In this document: positions 52,510-61,474 of the stretch, piece by piece
How positions within the stretch are numbered: position 1 is the stretch's first letter
Layout: each line of letters starts with the position of its first letter
Assembly: GCF_003515685.1 (NCBI RefSeq)
Contig: NZ_QWEG01000010.1
Coordinates: 62,001-126,000, forward strand
DNA length: 64,000 bases
Origin: Neobacillus notoginsengisoli
Lineage (GTDB): Bacteria > Bacillota > Bacilli > Bacillales > Cytobacillaceae
Reading direction: 5' to 3'
Notes under the pieces: model-generated
Told to the model about the DNA's origin: nothing
The model's database searches: none
Seen by the model: the letters and a program-made list of their open reading frames with translations, nothing else
Made by a program: the position numbers and the translations under genes

Positions 52510-53631
52510 ATGGATACAGTATTGTTATATTACCCCTTTCAACTAGCTGAAAATCCAAATAGTGGCTCAAAGCTTCGGCCGAAGAAAATGTACGAAGCTT
52601 TCCTGGAATGGGGGAAGGAAAATAATGTTGAGATTCTCCTTCTGTCAGGTTCATCAAAGGACAGGGCAAACCTATTCAAAACGTGGAAAAACGAAGGGAA
52701 ACTCGATAGCCTCTTGTTTTGTTATATGGAAAACCAAACCATACCGTTTTGGCTCACAGATGCCGGGCATATTCCTAAGCAGCCTTTGGTCGACTCGGCT
52801 GTCATGACTTTTTTGAAAAAGAAAAATGTTCCGGTCGGCGTGTTTTATCGTGATGTGTACTGGAAATTTGATGAGTTGTACCCTCTTAAAGGGGCAAAGA
52901 AGGCACTCATGCAATTGATTTACCGTCTGGAAGAGAAGTTTTATGAAAAGTATTGTAAAGTCGTCTTTTTGCCAAGCGATGCAATGGGCAGCTTCGTTGA
53001 TATTCGTCTGCCAAAAGTATCTTTGCCTCCGGGCGGAACAGACTTGATTCCCCGTACGATAGAAGATGGGGATACCAGCAACCTCCCGCAGGGGATTTAT
53101 GTCGGCGGGATCAACAATGAGGATTATGGTTTATTCTTGTTACTCGAAGGGCTGGAGCTTGTGAACCGGGAAAAACAGGTTTGCCGGCTGACTGTTGTCT
53201 GCAGGGAAGATGAATATTTGAAGCTCCCGCCGGAAAAGAAGGAGAGGCTTCAAAACGAGGGAGTCACTGTCTTGCATATAAGCGGCGATAAGTTGACCGC
53301 TTTGTATAAGGAAATGGATTTTGCTTTTATTCCGAGATATAAAAGTACCTACAACGATTTTTCCGTACCCGTCAAGCTCGTTGAGTATTTATCTAATGGA
53401 TTGCCAGTGCTCGCAACCAATTGTGATGCCCAAAAGGAAATCATAGAAGGGGGAGGCTACGGATTAATTTGTGAGGATAATCCTGCTTCGATGGCGGACA
53501 CAATTAGTAAAATGATCAATGGAAAACAACGTTATCGCGAACATATAAAAGAAACCTTTATTAAAAACCACTCCTGGCTAGCGAGAGTGGAGAAAGTTAG
53601 AGAAGCTTTGATTGGAGGTGGGAAGGCTTGA
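52510..53631 (+). CDS. Glycosyltransferase, GT-B fold (family 4-like)
   Basis: The 373-residue protein opens MDTVLLYYPFQLAENPNSGS and has GVFYRDVYWKFDE in the N-terminal domain. The C-terminal domain has LPQGIYVGGINNEDYGL, ISGDKLTALYKEMDFAFIPR and PVKLVEYLSNGLPVLATNCDAQKEII, with the sugar-nucleotide Glu of the GT4 EX7E region. AAGGAGA precedes ATG 52510, and the stop overlaps the start of the next glycosyltransferase (TTGA). It probably adds one sugar of the repeat unit. The donor is unknown; ManNAc3NAcA is one candidate. Confidence 0.85.
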   Translation: MDTVLLYYPFQLAENPNSGSKLRPKKMYEAFLEWGKENNVEILLLSGSSKDRANLFKTWKNEGKLDSLLFCYMENQTIPFWLTDAGHIPKQPLVDSAVMTFLKKKNVPVGVFYRDVYWKFDELYPLKGAKKALMQLIYRLEEKFYEKYCKVVFLPSDAMGSFVDIRLPKVSLPPGGTDLIPRTIEDGDTSNLPQGIYVGGINNEDYGLFLLLEGLELVNREKQVCRLTVVCREDEYLKLPPEKKERLQNEGVTVLHISGDKLTALYKEMDFAFIPRYKSTYNDFSVPVKLVEYLSNGLPVLATNCDAQKEIIEGGGYGLICEDNPASMADTISKMINGKQRYREHIKETFIKNHSWLARVEKVREALIGGGKA

Positions 53632-54707
53632 GGATTTTGCTCCTGGCGCCCGGAAAATCAATCCATACCCACAAATGGGCACTTTTTTACAAAAATAATG
53701 GGATTGACGTGAAAGTTGTTACCTTTTCGGATCATTATTCCGCTGAAAATGCCGCGGAAATTGATACAGTTCAGTTACCAAAGTTATTGCCTGGCAAGCT
53801 TGCTTATTTATCTGGCGTCTTTTCACTAAAAAAAATCATTAAAGAATTCAAACCTGATATCTTGCATGCCCATTATGTTTCTAGTTATGGTTTTGTTGGA
53901 GCCCTTACAGGCTTTAAACCTTTCTATGTTTCGGTATGGGGAAGGGATATTTTTCAATTCCCACTGATGGGAGCTGTAAATAGAAAAATAGTTGAATTCA
54001 CATTGCGTGCTGCGAATACCATTTGTTCAACAAGTCACGTAATGGCTGCTGAAACGAACAAGTATACGGATAAACAAATCCATGTAACTCCCTTTGGAGT
54101 CGATTTATCAAAGTTTAAGCCGATGCTCCGGGATAACAGAGAAGACCAACAAAAGATTACAATTGGAACAGTCAAGGCCTTGTCTGATAAATACGGAATA
54201 GCCGACTTAATTAAAGCATTTTCATTCATCTATGAAAAAGATCCAAACACCCGTTTATTAATTGTGGGTGATGGGCCGCAGCGGAGTGAATATGAAGAGT
54301 TGACGGAAAAGCTTGGAATTGCGGAGGCAACGACATTTACAGGGCGGGTCCCGAATAATGAAGTCCCTCGATATATAAATGAAATGGATATTTTCGCGGT
54401 CCCTTCAACAGAAAATAGCGAGAGCTTCGGGGTCGCTGCCGTTGAAGCAATGGCGTGCGGAGTCCCACCAGTTGTATCAAATGTGGGAGGACTGCCAGAG
54501 GTTGTCATAGAGGGAAAAACAGGTTATGTTGTACCTAAGGAAAACCCTCAACAACTAGCAAACATGTTCAAAAAGTTGATTGAAGACCCGCTGCTCAGAC
54601 AACAAATGGGTCAACGCGGAGTTGCACACGTACATGATCACTATAATTGGACAGATAACGCAAATGGAATGATTAAGCTTTATAAACAAACGTTAAACCA
54701 GGCATAA
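53628..54707 (+). CDS. Glycosyltransferase family 4
   Basis: The 359-residue GT-B enzyme has LLLAPGKSIHTHKWALFYKN, DILHAHYVSSYGFVGALTG and VSVWGRDIFQFP in the acceptor domain. The donor domain holds IGTVKALSDKYGIADLIKA, LLIVGDGPQRSEYEEL, FAVPSTENSESFGVAAVEAM and CGVPPVVSNVGGLPEVV, a full EX7E motif. The start is TTG 53628, overlapping the previous stop by four bases, behind GGAGGTGGGAAGG. It is the last gene before the repeat copy at 54797, and no clear terminator was seen. The sugar specificity is unknown. Confidence 0.88.
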   Translation: MRILLLAPGKSIHTHKWALFYKNNGIDVKVVTFSDHYSAENAAEIDTVQLPKLLPGKLAYLSGVFSLKKIIKEFKPDILHAHYVSSYGFVGALTGFKPFYVSVWGRDIFQFPLMGAVNRKIVEFTLRAANTICSTSHVMAAETNKYTDKQIHVTPFGVDLSKFKPMLRDNREDQQKITIGTVKALSDKYGIADLIKAFSFIYEKDPNTRLLIVGDGPQRSEYEELTEKLGIAEATTFTGRVPNNEVPRYINEMDIFAVPSTENSESFGVAAVEAMACGVPPVVSNVGGLPEVVIEGKTGYVVPKENPQQLANMFKKLIEDPLLRQQMGQRGVAHVHDHYNWTDNANGMIKLYKQTLNQA

Positions 54708-54796
54708 GCAATGCTTAATTGTAGAAGTCATTTCTGGAACCTTGGTTTGGATGTTAAACTTGACTGTGTTAAAATCTAAGGTTGATTTTTAACCAA

Positions 54797-54927
54797 GTTG
54801 ATTGAAGCGAAGGGCACAGACTCCGGCGGGATGAAGCGGCAAGGTGGAGACCCCACAGGCGCTTTTAGCGCCGAGGAGGCTCCACTGACGCCCCGCGCGG
54901 CGCTGAGTGCCCGAAGTGGAAATCAAC
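54797..54927. repeat. Interspersed Bacillaceae repeat, copy 2
   Basis: GTTGATT (54797-54803) and AATCAAC (54921-54927) bound a 131-base GC-rich element. It shares GACTCC, GAGACCCCACAGGCGCTT and GCGCCGAGGAGGCTCCA with copy 1 at 46095-46281. It can fold on itself almost completely. It lies between two glycosyltransferase genes and contains no gene. Confidence 0.8.
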
Positions 54928-54972
54928 AACCAATTTTACACAGTAAATCTTTTACCCCATTGGAGTTTTAAA

Positions 54973-56211
54973 ATGAGAGTAATTTACTTATGCCAACACT
55001 TCCCACCCGAAACAGGAGCGCCGCAAATCCGCGTCTTTGAAGTAAGCAGGGAATTGATCAGAAGAGGCCATCAGGCAGAAGTGCTGACTGCCTTTCCACA
55101 TCATCCAAAAGGCATCATCCCCGATGAATACAAAGGAATGTTCTATATGTATGAAAATTGGGAAGGGGTTCCGGTTCACCGCTCGTGGATCTATCCCTCA
55201 CCAAAGGGCAGCTTCTGGAAAAGGCTTGTTTCCTATTTTTCTTTTACATTCAGTGCCTTTTATTCTGTCTTGAAAGCCAAGCCAACAGATGTTATTATCT
55301 GCAACTCGCCACCTTTATTTCTTGGGATTACCGGTTATTTAGGCGCAAAAATGAAACGTGCCAAATTCGTTTTTAATGTAGCGGATATATGGCCGGAGTC
55401 GGCTGTTGAACTTGGGATTTTAAAAAACAAGTCATTCATCCGGATGGCGGAAATATTGGAAATGTTCCTTTACCGAAGGTCATGGAAAATCGCCGCTGCG
55501 ACAGATGGAATCAGGGACTACATGATTAAAAAAGGGAAGAAGCCAGAGGACGTATTCCTTTTGCCTAACGGCGTTAATACAGATGAGTTTAAGCCTCTTC
55601 CTAAAGATACAGCGCTTCTTGAGGAAATCGGTATTAAAGGAAAAAAAGTGTTCATGTATGCAGGGACCCTTGGTTATGCACAAGGACTTGATTCGGTTGT
55701 TGAAGCTGCCGCTCTTTTAAAAGAAACACATCCGGACGTCCACTTTTTGTTTGTAGGAGATGGCCAGGAACGGGAAAAGCTGCTGTCGATGAAAGCTAGC
55801 CTTGGCCTGGATAATGTCACGTTTTATGGCTCAGTGCCTGTTTCCGAGATGCCGCGGATGTTTTCCATTGCTGATTATAGCATCGTATCTCTCCGTGATA
55901 TCGATTTGTTCAAAGGAGCGAGGCCTTCTAAAATTTTCCCGGCCATTTCTACAGGCACCCCTGTTCTTTATTGTGGAGCCGGGGAAAGTGTTGCGATTCT
56001 TGAGGAATACAATTGCGGCAAAATTGCTCCCCCTGAAAATCCAGAAGGCATAGCTGCAGCAATCGGCAGCCTGATGGAAGTCAATGAGGAAGAATATGCC
56101 GTAATGGCTGAAAACGGAAGAAAACTTGCGATTGAGCAGTATTCTTGGAAAAGCATCGTTGACGATCTGTTGGAACAGATTGGACAAGATACACAGAAGG
56201 CAAGAGGATAA
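54973..56211 (+). CDS. Glycosyltransferase family 4 (WbuB-like)
   Basis: The 412-residue enzyme has YLCQHFPPETGAPQIRVFE, AFPHHPKGIIPDEYKG and CNSPPLFLGITGYLGAKM. The WbuB-type NVADIWPESAVELGIL follows, then MYAGTLGYAQGLDSVVEA, FVGDGQEREKLLSMK and a donor-site segment near GARPSKIFPAISTGTPVLYC. A longer frame opens at 54907 inside the repeat, but TGGAG at 54961-54965 precedes ATG 54973 with good spacing. WbuB enzymes transfer N-acetyl-amino sugars such as FucNAc or related ones. It resembles the gene at 14962. The repeat element upstream separates it from the rest of the operon. A terminator follows. Confidence 0.88.
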   Translation: MRVIYLCQHFPPETGAPQIRVFEVSRELIRRGHQAEVLTAFPHHPKGIIPDEYKGMFYMYENWEGVPVHRSWIYPSPKGSFWKRLVSYFSFTFSAFYSVLKAKPTDVIICNSPPLFLGITGYLGAKMKRAKFVFNVADIWPESAVELGILKNKSFIRMAEILEMFLYRRSWKIAAATDGIRDYMIKKGKKPEDVFLLPNGVNTDEFKPLPKDTALLEEIGIKGKKVFMYAGTLGYAQGLDSVVEAAALLKETHPDVHFLFVGDGQEREKLLSMKASLGLDNVTFYGSVPVSEMPRMFSIADYSIVSLRDIDLFKGARPSKIFPAISTGTPVLYCGAGESVAILEEYNCGKIAPPENPEGIAAAIGSLMEVNEEEYAVMAENGRKLAIEQYSWKSIVDDLLEQIGQDTQKARG

Positions 56212-56217
56212 TATTGG

Positions 56218-56245
56218 CTGTCCGCATTCATGGCGGGCAGTTTTT
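56218..56245 (+). terminator. Terminator after WbuB-like glycosyltransferase
   Basis: CTGTCCGC pairs with GCGGGCAG (56218-56225 with 56233-56240, one G-T pair) and is followed by five T residues. Confidence 0.8.
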
Positions 56246-56254
56246 ATTTTGCGC

Positions 56255-56289
56255 AAAAAAGCCCGGCACAGTGTGATGTGCCGGGTTTT
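56255..56289 (-). terminator. Terminator after SpoIID-like gene
   Basis: CCCGGCACA pairs with TGTGCCGGG (56262-56270 with 56277-56285). On the minus strand it reads into a run of six T residues. Confidence 0.88.
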
Positions 56290-56294
56290 GGTCT

Positions 56295-57824
56295 TTATTT
56301 CGATACAGTTGTGCCAGGGAAGTAATGCTTCATAATATCGGCCGCGCGCATGCCATTTTCAGCATAGCCCTTTGCGCCGTACTGGCTCATGCCAATTCGG
56401 TGGCCAAAGCCTTTCCCGTTTACCGTAATGCTTGTTACTTCACCCGTTCCGCCTGTAGCGGAAACAATCCCCGAAGATGTCTGTACCTGGACTTCGGAAT
56501 CGCTTAATGTAATTTCTCCGGTAGGTGTCAGGACCATTTGCCCCTTCATTTCCGGCAGGTCAACAACTCCATCCGGTGTCTGGACAGCTACCCCGGGCTG
56601 TGTCTTTGTTGACTTTAGCGTAAACCAACTCGAGTACAAGGTCGTATATCCAGATACTTTATTGACTGGAAATAGACCGCGGATGACTCCTTCGTTCCCT
56701 CTTATTGTTTTATCACCAGCGGAGGTTTTAACAGTAACCCCAGTGACCTCGCCATTTGCCCCGTTGTTTTCTGTCGTGATATCGTAAAGCGTGGCTGTTA
56801 CGGGCAAACCGAACTTTGGTAAAATGCTGGCTGGCGTAAATGTTTCTGTCCAATTGCTGTATGGCGAAGCTTCATATTTATCTTCTACTGAAGCTAAATA
56901 TGGGAAAGTCGTCTTGCTCGAACCCCAAACATCCCAAGCGTTGGCCGTCCGGCCGCCACTTGTGGAATAGAAGAAGGTCTGAACAACTTTGCCGTTATAC
57001 CTTACCACAAGGCCCTCAGTTTCTTTGATGGCGGTGTTTGCCAAGGAATTTTCCCCGCTATAGCCTTTATATACCTGGCTCCTCGCAGAATCATACAGAA
57101 GGAGGTCGTGTGATGCATAGCTTCTAGCCGCAATCGCTTGAGCTTTCAAAGCTTCTTTATGCCACAAAGCCGGCATCTCATTCGGTACAACTCCCTTTAA
57201 GTAATCTTCCATGTCAAGAAAGTTCACAAGCTGAATTTGCTTGTTGGAAGTAGGCTTGACATGATAGCTTCCTCTGTAGGACGTACCAGAATTGACCCTT
57301 GATGTATTCAGCGTGCTAGCGCTAACTCTTTTTACATTTTTTGCAATGACCCAGCCTGCTGATTTACCAGCCTGCGGACGGACATTGTACCAGACTTCCC
57401 CCGCGGCGTTTGTGAAACTGTTAATATAGTCAGCGCCTTCCCCGGCTTTAAAAGTCTGGACAATAGGATAACCTGTAGTTGCCCCACTCCTCATCTCTGT
57501 CTCGGTAGTAAATTGGGCGATCTCGGTTGTAACCTCCTCTACATCAAAGCCTGAGGTGGACTTTTGGCTGCCGCCGGGATAGGTGGCAACAACCGTGCTT
57601 CCATCATGATTAAGGTTTAATGTTACATAGGTGAGAATAGCTGTCTGTCCAGTTTGCAAATTCTTTAGCTGGTAGTTGCCGGCAAGATAAATACTGGCTG
57701 ACTGACCGGTTTGAACGATGACCGATATCTTTTTAGGATAAGCTTTACCTGTCGCCGCCTCTGAAAAAGCCGGTTGGACAAACAGGATGATCAAAGCTGC
57801 CAGGGCTGTAAGCAATTTTTTCAA
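56295..57824 (-). CDS. SpoIID/LytB domain peptidoglycan-acting protein with SH3 domain
   Basis: The 509-residue exported protein has a signal peptide (about 1-23), an N-terminal beta-rich part and an SH3b-like module (about 105-165, ending AGKSAGWVIAKNVKRV). A SpoIID/LytB domain starts at about 180: DMEDYLKGVVPNEMPALWHKEALKAQ, AIAARSYA, SGENSLANTAIKETEGLVV, FFYSTSGGRTANAWDVWG and a C-terminal GKGFGHRIGMSQYGAKG. SpoIID proteins cut glycan strands, and LytB of B. subtilis enhances the LytC amidase. Here it follows an SH3 protein and lies downstream of an amidase gene. The start is TTG 57824 behind GAGGTGA, five bases past the end of its upstream neighbour, so they form an operon. Confidence 0.9.
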   Translation of the reverse strand: MKKLLTALAALIILFVQPAFSEAATGKAYPKKISVIVQTGQSASIYLAGNYQLKNLQTGQTAILTYVTLNLNHDGSTVVATYPGGSQKSTSGFDVEEVTTEIAQFTTETEMRSGATTGYPIVQTFKAGEGADYINSFTNAAGEVWYNVRPQAGKSAGWVIAKNVKRVSASTLNTSRVNSGTSYRGSYHVKPTSNKQIQLVNFLDMEDYLKGVVPNEMPALWHKEALKAQAIAARSYASHDLLLYDSARSQVYKGYSGENSLANTAIKETEGLVVRYNGKVVQTFFYSTSGGRTANAWDVWGSSKTTFPYLASVEDKYEASPYSNWTETFTPASILPKFGLPVTATLYDITTENNGANGEVTGVTVKTSAGDKTIRGNEGVIRGLFPVNKVSGYTTLYSSWFTLKSTKTQPGVAVQTPDGVVDLPEMKGQMVLTPTGEITLSDSEVQVQTSSGIVSATGGTGEVTSITVNGKGFGHRIGMSQYGAKGYAENGMRAADIMKHYFPGTTVSK

Positions 57825-57826
57825 AA

Positions 57827-58558
57827 TTACTTCACCTCACAAAGGGTGCTGATAACCCAGCCCTTCACACCTGATGAAAGTTGGACATTATACCACGTTT
57901 CCCCTTTAGAGTTTTTAAAGGTTCCCAGATATTTCGTTACAGTCCCAGCCTTCAGGGAAGCCACAGATGCGTATGATGTTGAAGCGCCTTTTCGCACATT
58001 AGCAGTTGATTTTGCAATGACCTGTGTAGGCTGAGTGACAGCGACTTTAGTCGTTGAAACATCCCCTGAGAAAACCCATCCGAAAAGACTTGAAGATAGC
58101 TGGACTCTGTACCATATACCGTTTGTGGATTTAAAGGAATCAACAACTTTTAATGCTGTTCCGGCTGTCTGTGTGGCGACAACTTTATAGCTGGTAGTTG
58201 CGCCTGAATGGATTGTCACTGAGCTTTTGCTCACATACACTGTTGATGGCAGAGTAGGAGTGGATGTTGCCGGCGGCGGTGGCGTTGATGATCCGCCTTG
58301 AGCAAGCTTTTCGACTTGCGCTTTTAAGCTATTAAGCTCGGTTTGCTGAGAGGCTACTCTCCCTTCCAGTGTTGTGACCTTTGATTCCAAGGATGAGACT
58401 TTTGAATTAATAGGGCTCAGTTGTGCTTTCACCCAATCCACACTTGCAAGAACAACATTTGATGATGCATTCATACTGTCAGGAGTAAACATGACGGCGC
58501 CGGCTGTAACACTCGCGGCCAATACTCCAGCCGCAGCTAATTTCTTATAAAATTTCAT
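57827..58558 (-). CDS. Secreted protein with coiled coil and two SH3b domains
   Basis: The 243-residue protein has a signal peptide (about 1-30). A coiled coil with SSLESKVTTLEGRV and LNSLKAQVEKLAQ follows, then a Pro/Thr linker and two bacterial SH3 modules (about 105-165 and 175-243). Each ends in a WYRVQLSSSLFGWV-type or WYNVQLSSGVKGWV motif. No catalytic domain is seen; it probably binds wall peptides and may partner the SpoIID-like or amidase protein. GGAGG abuts a first ATG at 58564 and is six bases from the ATG at 58558, so the latter is the likely start. It is immediately upstream of the SpoIID-like gene. Confidence 0.82.
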   Translation of the reverse strand: MKFYKKLAAAGVLAASVTAGAVMFTPDSMNASSNVVLASVDWVKAQLSPINSKVSSLESKVTTLEGRVASQQTELNSLKAQVEKLAQGGSSTPPPPATSTPTLPSTVYVSKSSVTIHSGATTSYKVVATQTAGTALKVVDSFKSTNGIWYRVQLSSSLFGWVFSGDVSTTKVAVTQPTQVIAKSTANVRKGASTSYASVASLKAGTVTKYLGTFKNSKGETWYNVQLSSGVKGWVISTLCEVK

Positions 58559-58661
58559 TTTCATCCTCCAAAAATAGGTTTATCTTCTAAAAAGAAGGGA
58601 ATTTAGTATAAAAATCTACTACTTTAAAAATATAACAAACTACTTTTTTCGACAATATTTA

Positions 58662-61178
58662 TTATTTGTTAAAATATTCCTGAAGTCCGTTCTTGATTCC
58701 TATGGCTGCTTTTTGTCGGAAAGCAGTCGTTTTCAGGAGAGCTTCTTCACTTGGGTTTGAAATAAATGCCATTTCCACTAGAATACTTGGCAGCTCATTC
58801 ATTCTGTTTACATAGAACGCTTCTTCTTTTACCCCTCTGTTATAAGTTCCGAGGGACACAATCAGGTTTTTCTGAATAGCATTGGCAAGCTCCTTACTGG
58901 CCAGTCCGTTAAAATTGACAGTCGTGTTATAGAAGGAAGTTGTGCCGTTCGTTTTTTCATTGAAAGCATCTGTATGCAAGCTAATAAACGCATCGCCGTC
59001 AGATGAGTTGGAGATGGCAGTCCTTTCAGCCAGTTCAAGGAATACATCAGTAGAACGGGTCATCGTCACAATGGCGCCCGCTCTTTCCAATTCAGCTTTT
59101 AAGATGAGAGCCGTATCGAGGACGACAACCTTTTCTCTGAGGCCAGTTGGACCGATTGCTCCCGGGTCTTTCCCTCCGTGGCCGGGATCAAGAATAATTC
59201 GCTTGCCAGCCAATCCAGATTGGACAACCTTAATCGTAATATTATTATTGTAATTTCTGATCGTAAAGGAATAGCCGGGCTGAAACGTAATGAGAACGGC
59301 TTTTTCAGTCGTATTAGCTGCTACCTTCTGAATCGACTTGATTCCTTTAACAGCAAAGGAAGGGATCTCAACATCACTTAAACCGCCATAAATTTTCAAC
59401 TGGTTCGCGGCGGGGGTTGAATAAGCCAAATTTAACGTGCTTGGCTTTTGCCAGCGTAAATAAACATCATTATTGCTAATATAGGTTTCAGGTGAAAACA
59501 GTCTCTTTGTTGTGTATGGAGAAGTTTGCGTCTTAAGCACCCAGCCACGTTTTCCCGCGCCCGTTTCGACATTGAGCCAGCCGTTATATTCATTTAAGAC
59601 AAGAATTTGCTGATTTTCGGCTAATGTTACAACCAAAGCGGCGCTTGTAGTTGCGCTTTTGCGGACCGCCGCGTTTTTCAGCGCGTAAACATGGGTAAGA
59701 TTTGCCTGGGAACTAGCAACTTCATAATTTGGTGTCCACCCGGTATTGCCGGCAGCTGTTTTAATTTTTACCCAAGTAACGCCAGACACAGTTTTCGTAT
59801 CGGAAAACAGGCTGACTTTTGATAAATAAGGAATTCGCTCAATCACTGTAGTGCCCGAAAAACCTGCATTAGAATAAAGTACTGCATTCCTTGTAAAAAC
59901 AGTCATGGTTGTTGAAGGAGCAGGTGTTGAAACTGTGCCTTGTTTAACCATAATCCACCCGGCCAGTGAGGAAGAGACTTGAATTCTTACCCAGCCGTCA
60001 CCAGTTGGGCTCATATACTGGCCTATCACATTAAAGGACTGCCCCTTTGTTACTTTTGTCACAATCGCATAGTTTGTGGAAGCACCTTTTCTCACATTTA
60101 AGGTTGTAGCTGCAATCGAATACGAGCTTCCTAGAGTCGGTAACCCTGGGATATTTGCAGGCGGCTTTTCCTCAGCTGCTTTTGGAATCGGAATCCAGCC
60201 AGCCAGTGTCGCGGAAATTTGAATTCTTACCCAGCCATCACCAGTTGGGCTCATATGCTGGCTAATGACTTTAAACGATTTTCCTTTCGTTACTTTCGCG
60301 ACAATTGCGTAACTCGTGGAGGCGCCTTTTCTAGCATCAAGGGAAGCCACCGGAATTGTATACGAGCTTCCTATTGTCGGCAATCCGGGAATGTTTGCGG
60401 GTGGCTTGACCTCAGCCGCTTTTAAAACCGGAATCCAGCCGCTTAACTTGGAATTAATCTGGATCCTGATCCATCCTTCTCCATTCTTGTGGAGGAATTG
60501 GCCGATAACTTTATACTTTTGCCCTTTGGTGACCTTGGCGACAATAGCATAGCTGGAAGCTGCGCCTTTCCGGGCATCAAGGGAGGCTGCGGTAATCGTA
60601 TAATAACTGCCGACAGTCGGCAGGCCAGCAATGTTTGTGGCCGGTTTTGCAGCTGCTACTGGTGTAAATGTACTGCCATCGTTCACAGTGACAAGACTGC
60701 TTAGTACCCAACCGATTGAATTACCTGTTTTTATTCGGTACCAGAGCTCACCGGAGGAAGTTCGAAAACTATCAAGAATGGATACTTGCTGTCCTTTTGA
60801 TAGTTTCGCAACAATCGCGTAGCTTGTACTTGCGCCTTTCCTGACATTCACAATACTTTCGCTGATCGTTGCCGGTTTTCCAAGTGTAAACCCATTGGTA
60901 ATAACCGGGAAATGATTTGCCAGTGACCAGCCTGTATATTTTCCGGCAGTAATCCGATACCATACTTCTCCGGATGAATTAATGAATGTATCTTGAACGC
61001 TTACCTGCTGGCTGGAGCCAATCTTTGCTACAAGCGGATAGGCAGTTGTCGCCCCCTTACGGATTTCGGTGGGTTTGCCAGTGACTAAGTTGTTTGAGAC
61101 AGTTGCTCCTTCTGCTTGGGAAACGCCTGGCAAGAGTGCCGCCGTTAATAGAACAGAAGAAACGAAAATCTTTTTCAT
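58662..61178 (-). CDS. N-acetylmuramoyl-L-alanine amidase with seven SH3b domains
   Basis: The 838-residue wall hydrolase cleaves the bond between muramic acid and the stem peptide. A signal peptide (about 1-24) is followed by seven SH3b-type modules to about residue 545, separated by short Pro-rich linkers. Modules three to five are nearly identical (RKGASTSYAIVAKVTKGQ, GDGWVRIQ, LAGWI). An AMIN-like beta domain (about 555-655) precedes an Amidase_3 domain from about 660, with zinc ligands His667 (DPGHGGKDPG), Glu682 (LREKVV) and His735 (SLHTDAF) and the catalytic Glu802 (VEMAFISN). AAGGAGGG precedes ATG 61178. It belongs to the LytC/CwlB type, though seven SH3 modules is unusually many. Confidence 0.93.
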   Translation of the reverse strand: MKKIFVSSVLLTAALLPGVSQAEGATVSNNLVTGKPTEIRKGATTAYPLVAKIGSSQQVSVQDTFINSSGEVWYRITAGKYTGWSLANHFPVITNGFTLGKPATISESIVNVRKGASTSYAIVAKLSKGQQVSILDSFRTSSGELWYRIKTGNSIGWVLSSLVTVNDGSTFTPVAAAKPATNIAGLPTVGSYYTITAASLDARKGAASSYAIVAKVTKGQKYKVIGQFLHKNGEGWIRIQINSKLSGWIPVLKAAEVKPPANIPGLPTIGSSYTIPVASLDARKGASTSYAIVAKVTKGKSFKVISQHMSPTGDGWVRIQISATLAGWIPIPKAAEEKPPANIPGLPTLGSSYSIAATTLNVRKGASTNYAIVTKVTKGQSFNVIGQYMSPTGDGWVRIQVSSSLAGWIMVKQGTVSTPAPSTTMTVFTRNAVLYSNAGFSGTTVIERIPYLSKVSLFSDTKTVSGVTWVKIKTAAGNTGWTPNYEVASSQANLTHVYALKNAAVRKSATTSAALVVTLAENQQILVLNEYNGWLNVETGAGKRGWVLKTQTSPYTTKRLFSPETYISNNDVYLRWQKPSTLNLAYSTPAANQLKIYGGLSDVEIPSFAVKGIKSIQKVAANTTEKAVLITFQPGYSFTIRNYNNNITIKVVQSGLAGKRIILDPGHGGKDPGAIGPTGLREKVVVLDTALILKAELERAGAIVTMTRSTDVFLELAERTAISNSSDGDAFISLHTDAFNEKTNGTTSFYNTTVNFNGLASKELANAIQKNLIVSLGTYNRGVKEEAFYVNRMNELPSILVEMAFISNPSEEALLKTTAFRQKAAIGIKNGLQEYFNK

Positions 61179-61206
61179 ATTACCCTCCTTACAATAATCA
61201 TCAGAA

Positions 61207-61234
61207 TATGTATAATCTTATCAAAAAATGTCAA
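61207..61234 (-). promoter_or_regulatory. Candidate sigma-A promoter for amidase
   Basis: On the minus strand a perfect TTGACA (61234-61229), a 16-base spacer and TACATA (61212-61207) lie about 30 bases before the start codon. Confidence 0.55.
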
Positions 61235-61396
61235 CTCTTCCAATCCGTACAAAGTTCTAAAAAAAGTGACAAAGTCACAAAGAATATGCCAATAATGGAT
61301 ATATTTACCGAAAATTTGCCGAAAGAGTAATAAAATATAACTATTAGATGGAGCGGAAAGCGCATTGCAGCGGGCGATTCTAACAATAATAAACTA

Positions 61397-61432
61397 AAAA
61401 AGGAAAGCAGCCGGAAGACTGCTTTCCTTTTT
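61397..61432 (-). terminator. Terminator after TagV-like LCP gene
   Basis: AAAAAGGAAAGCAG pairs perfectly with CTGCTTTCCTTTTT (61397-61410 with 61419-61432), just past the stop of the LCP gene on the minus strand. Confidence 0.88.
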
Positions 61433-61474
61433 GATAGAAACATGATTTCCCGATAAAAAGCTCGCGAAAAAAAT

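Noticed and set aside
61351-61375. Possible third copy of the interspersed repeat
   Set aside because: Only about 20 bases resemble the left end of the element; no terminal repeats or core are present, so it is mentioned but not annotated.
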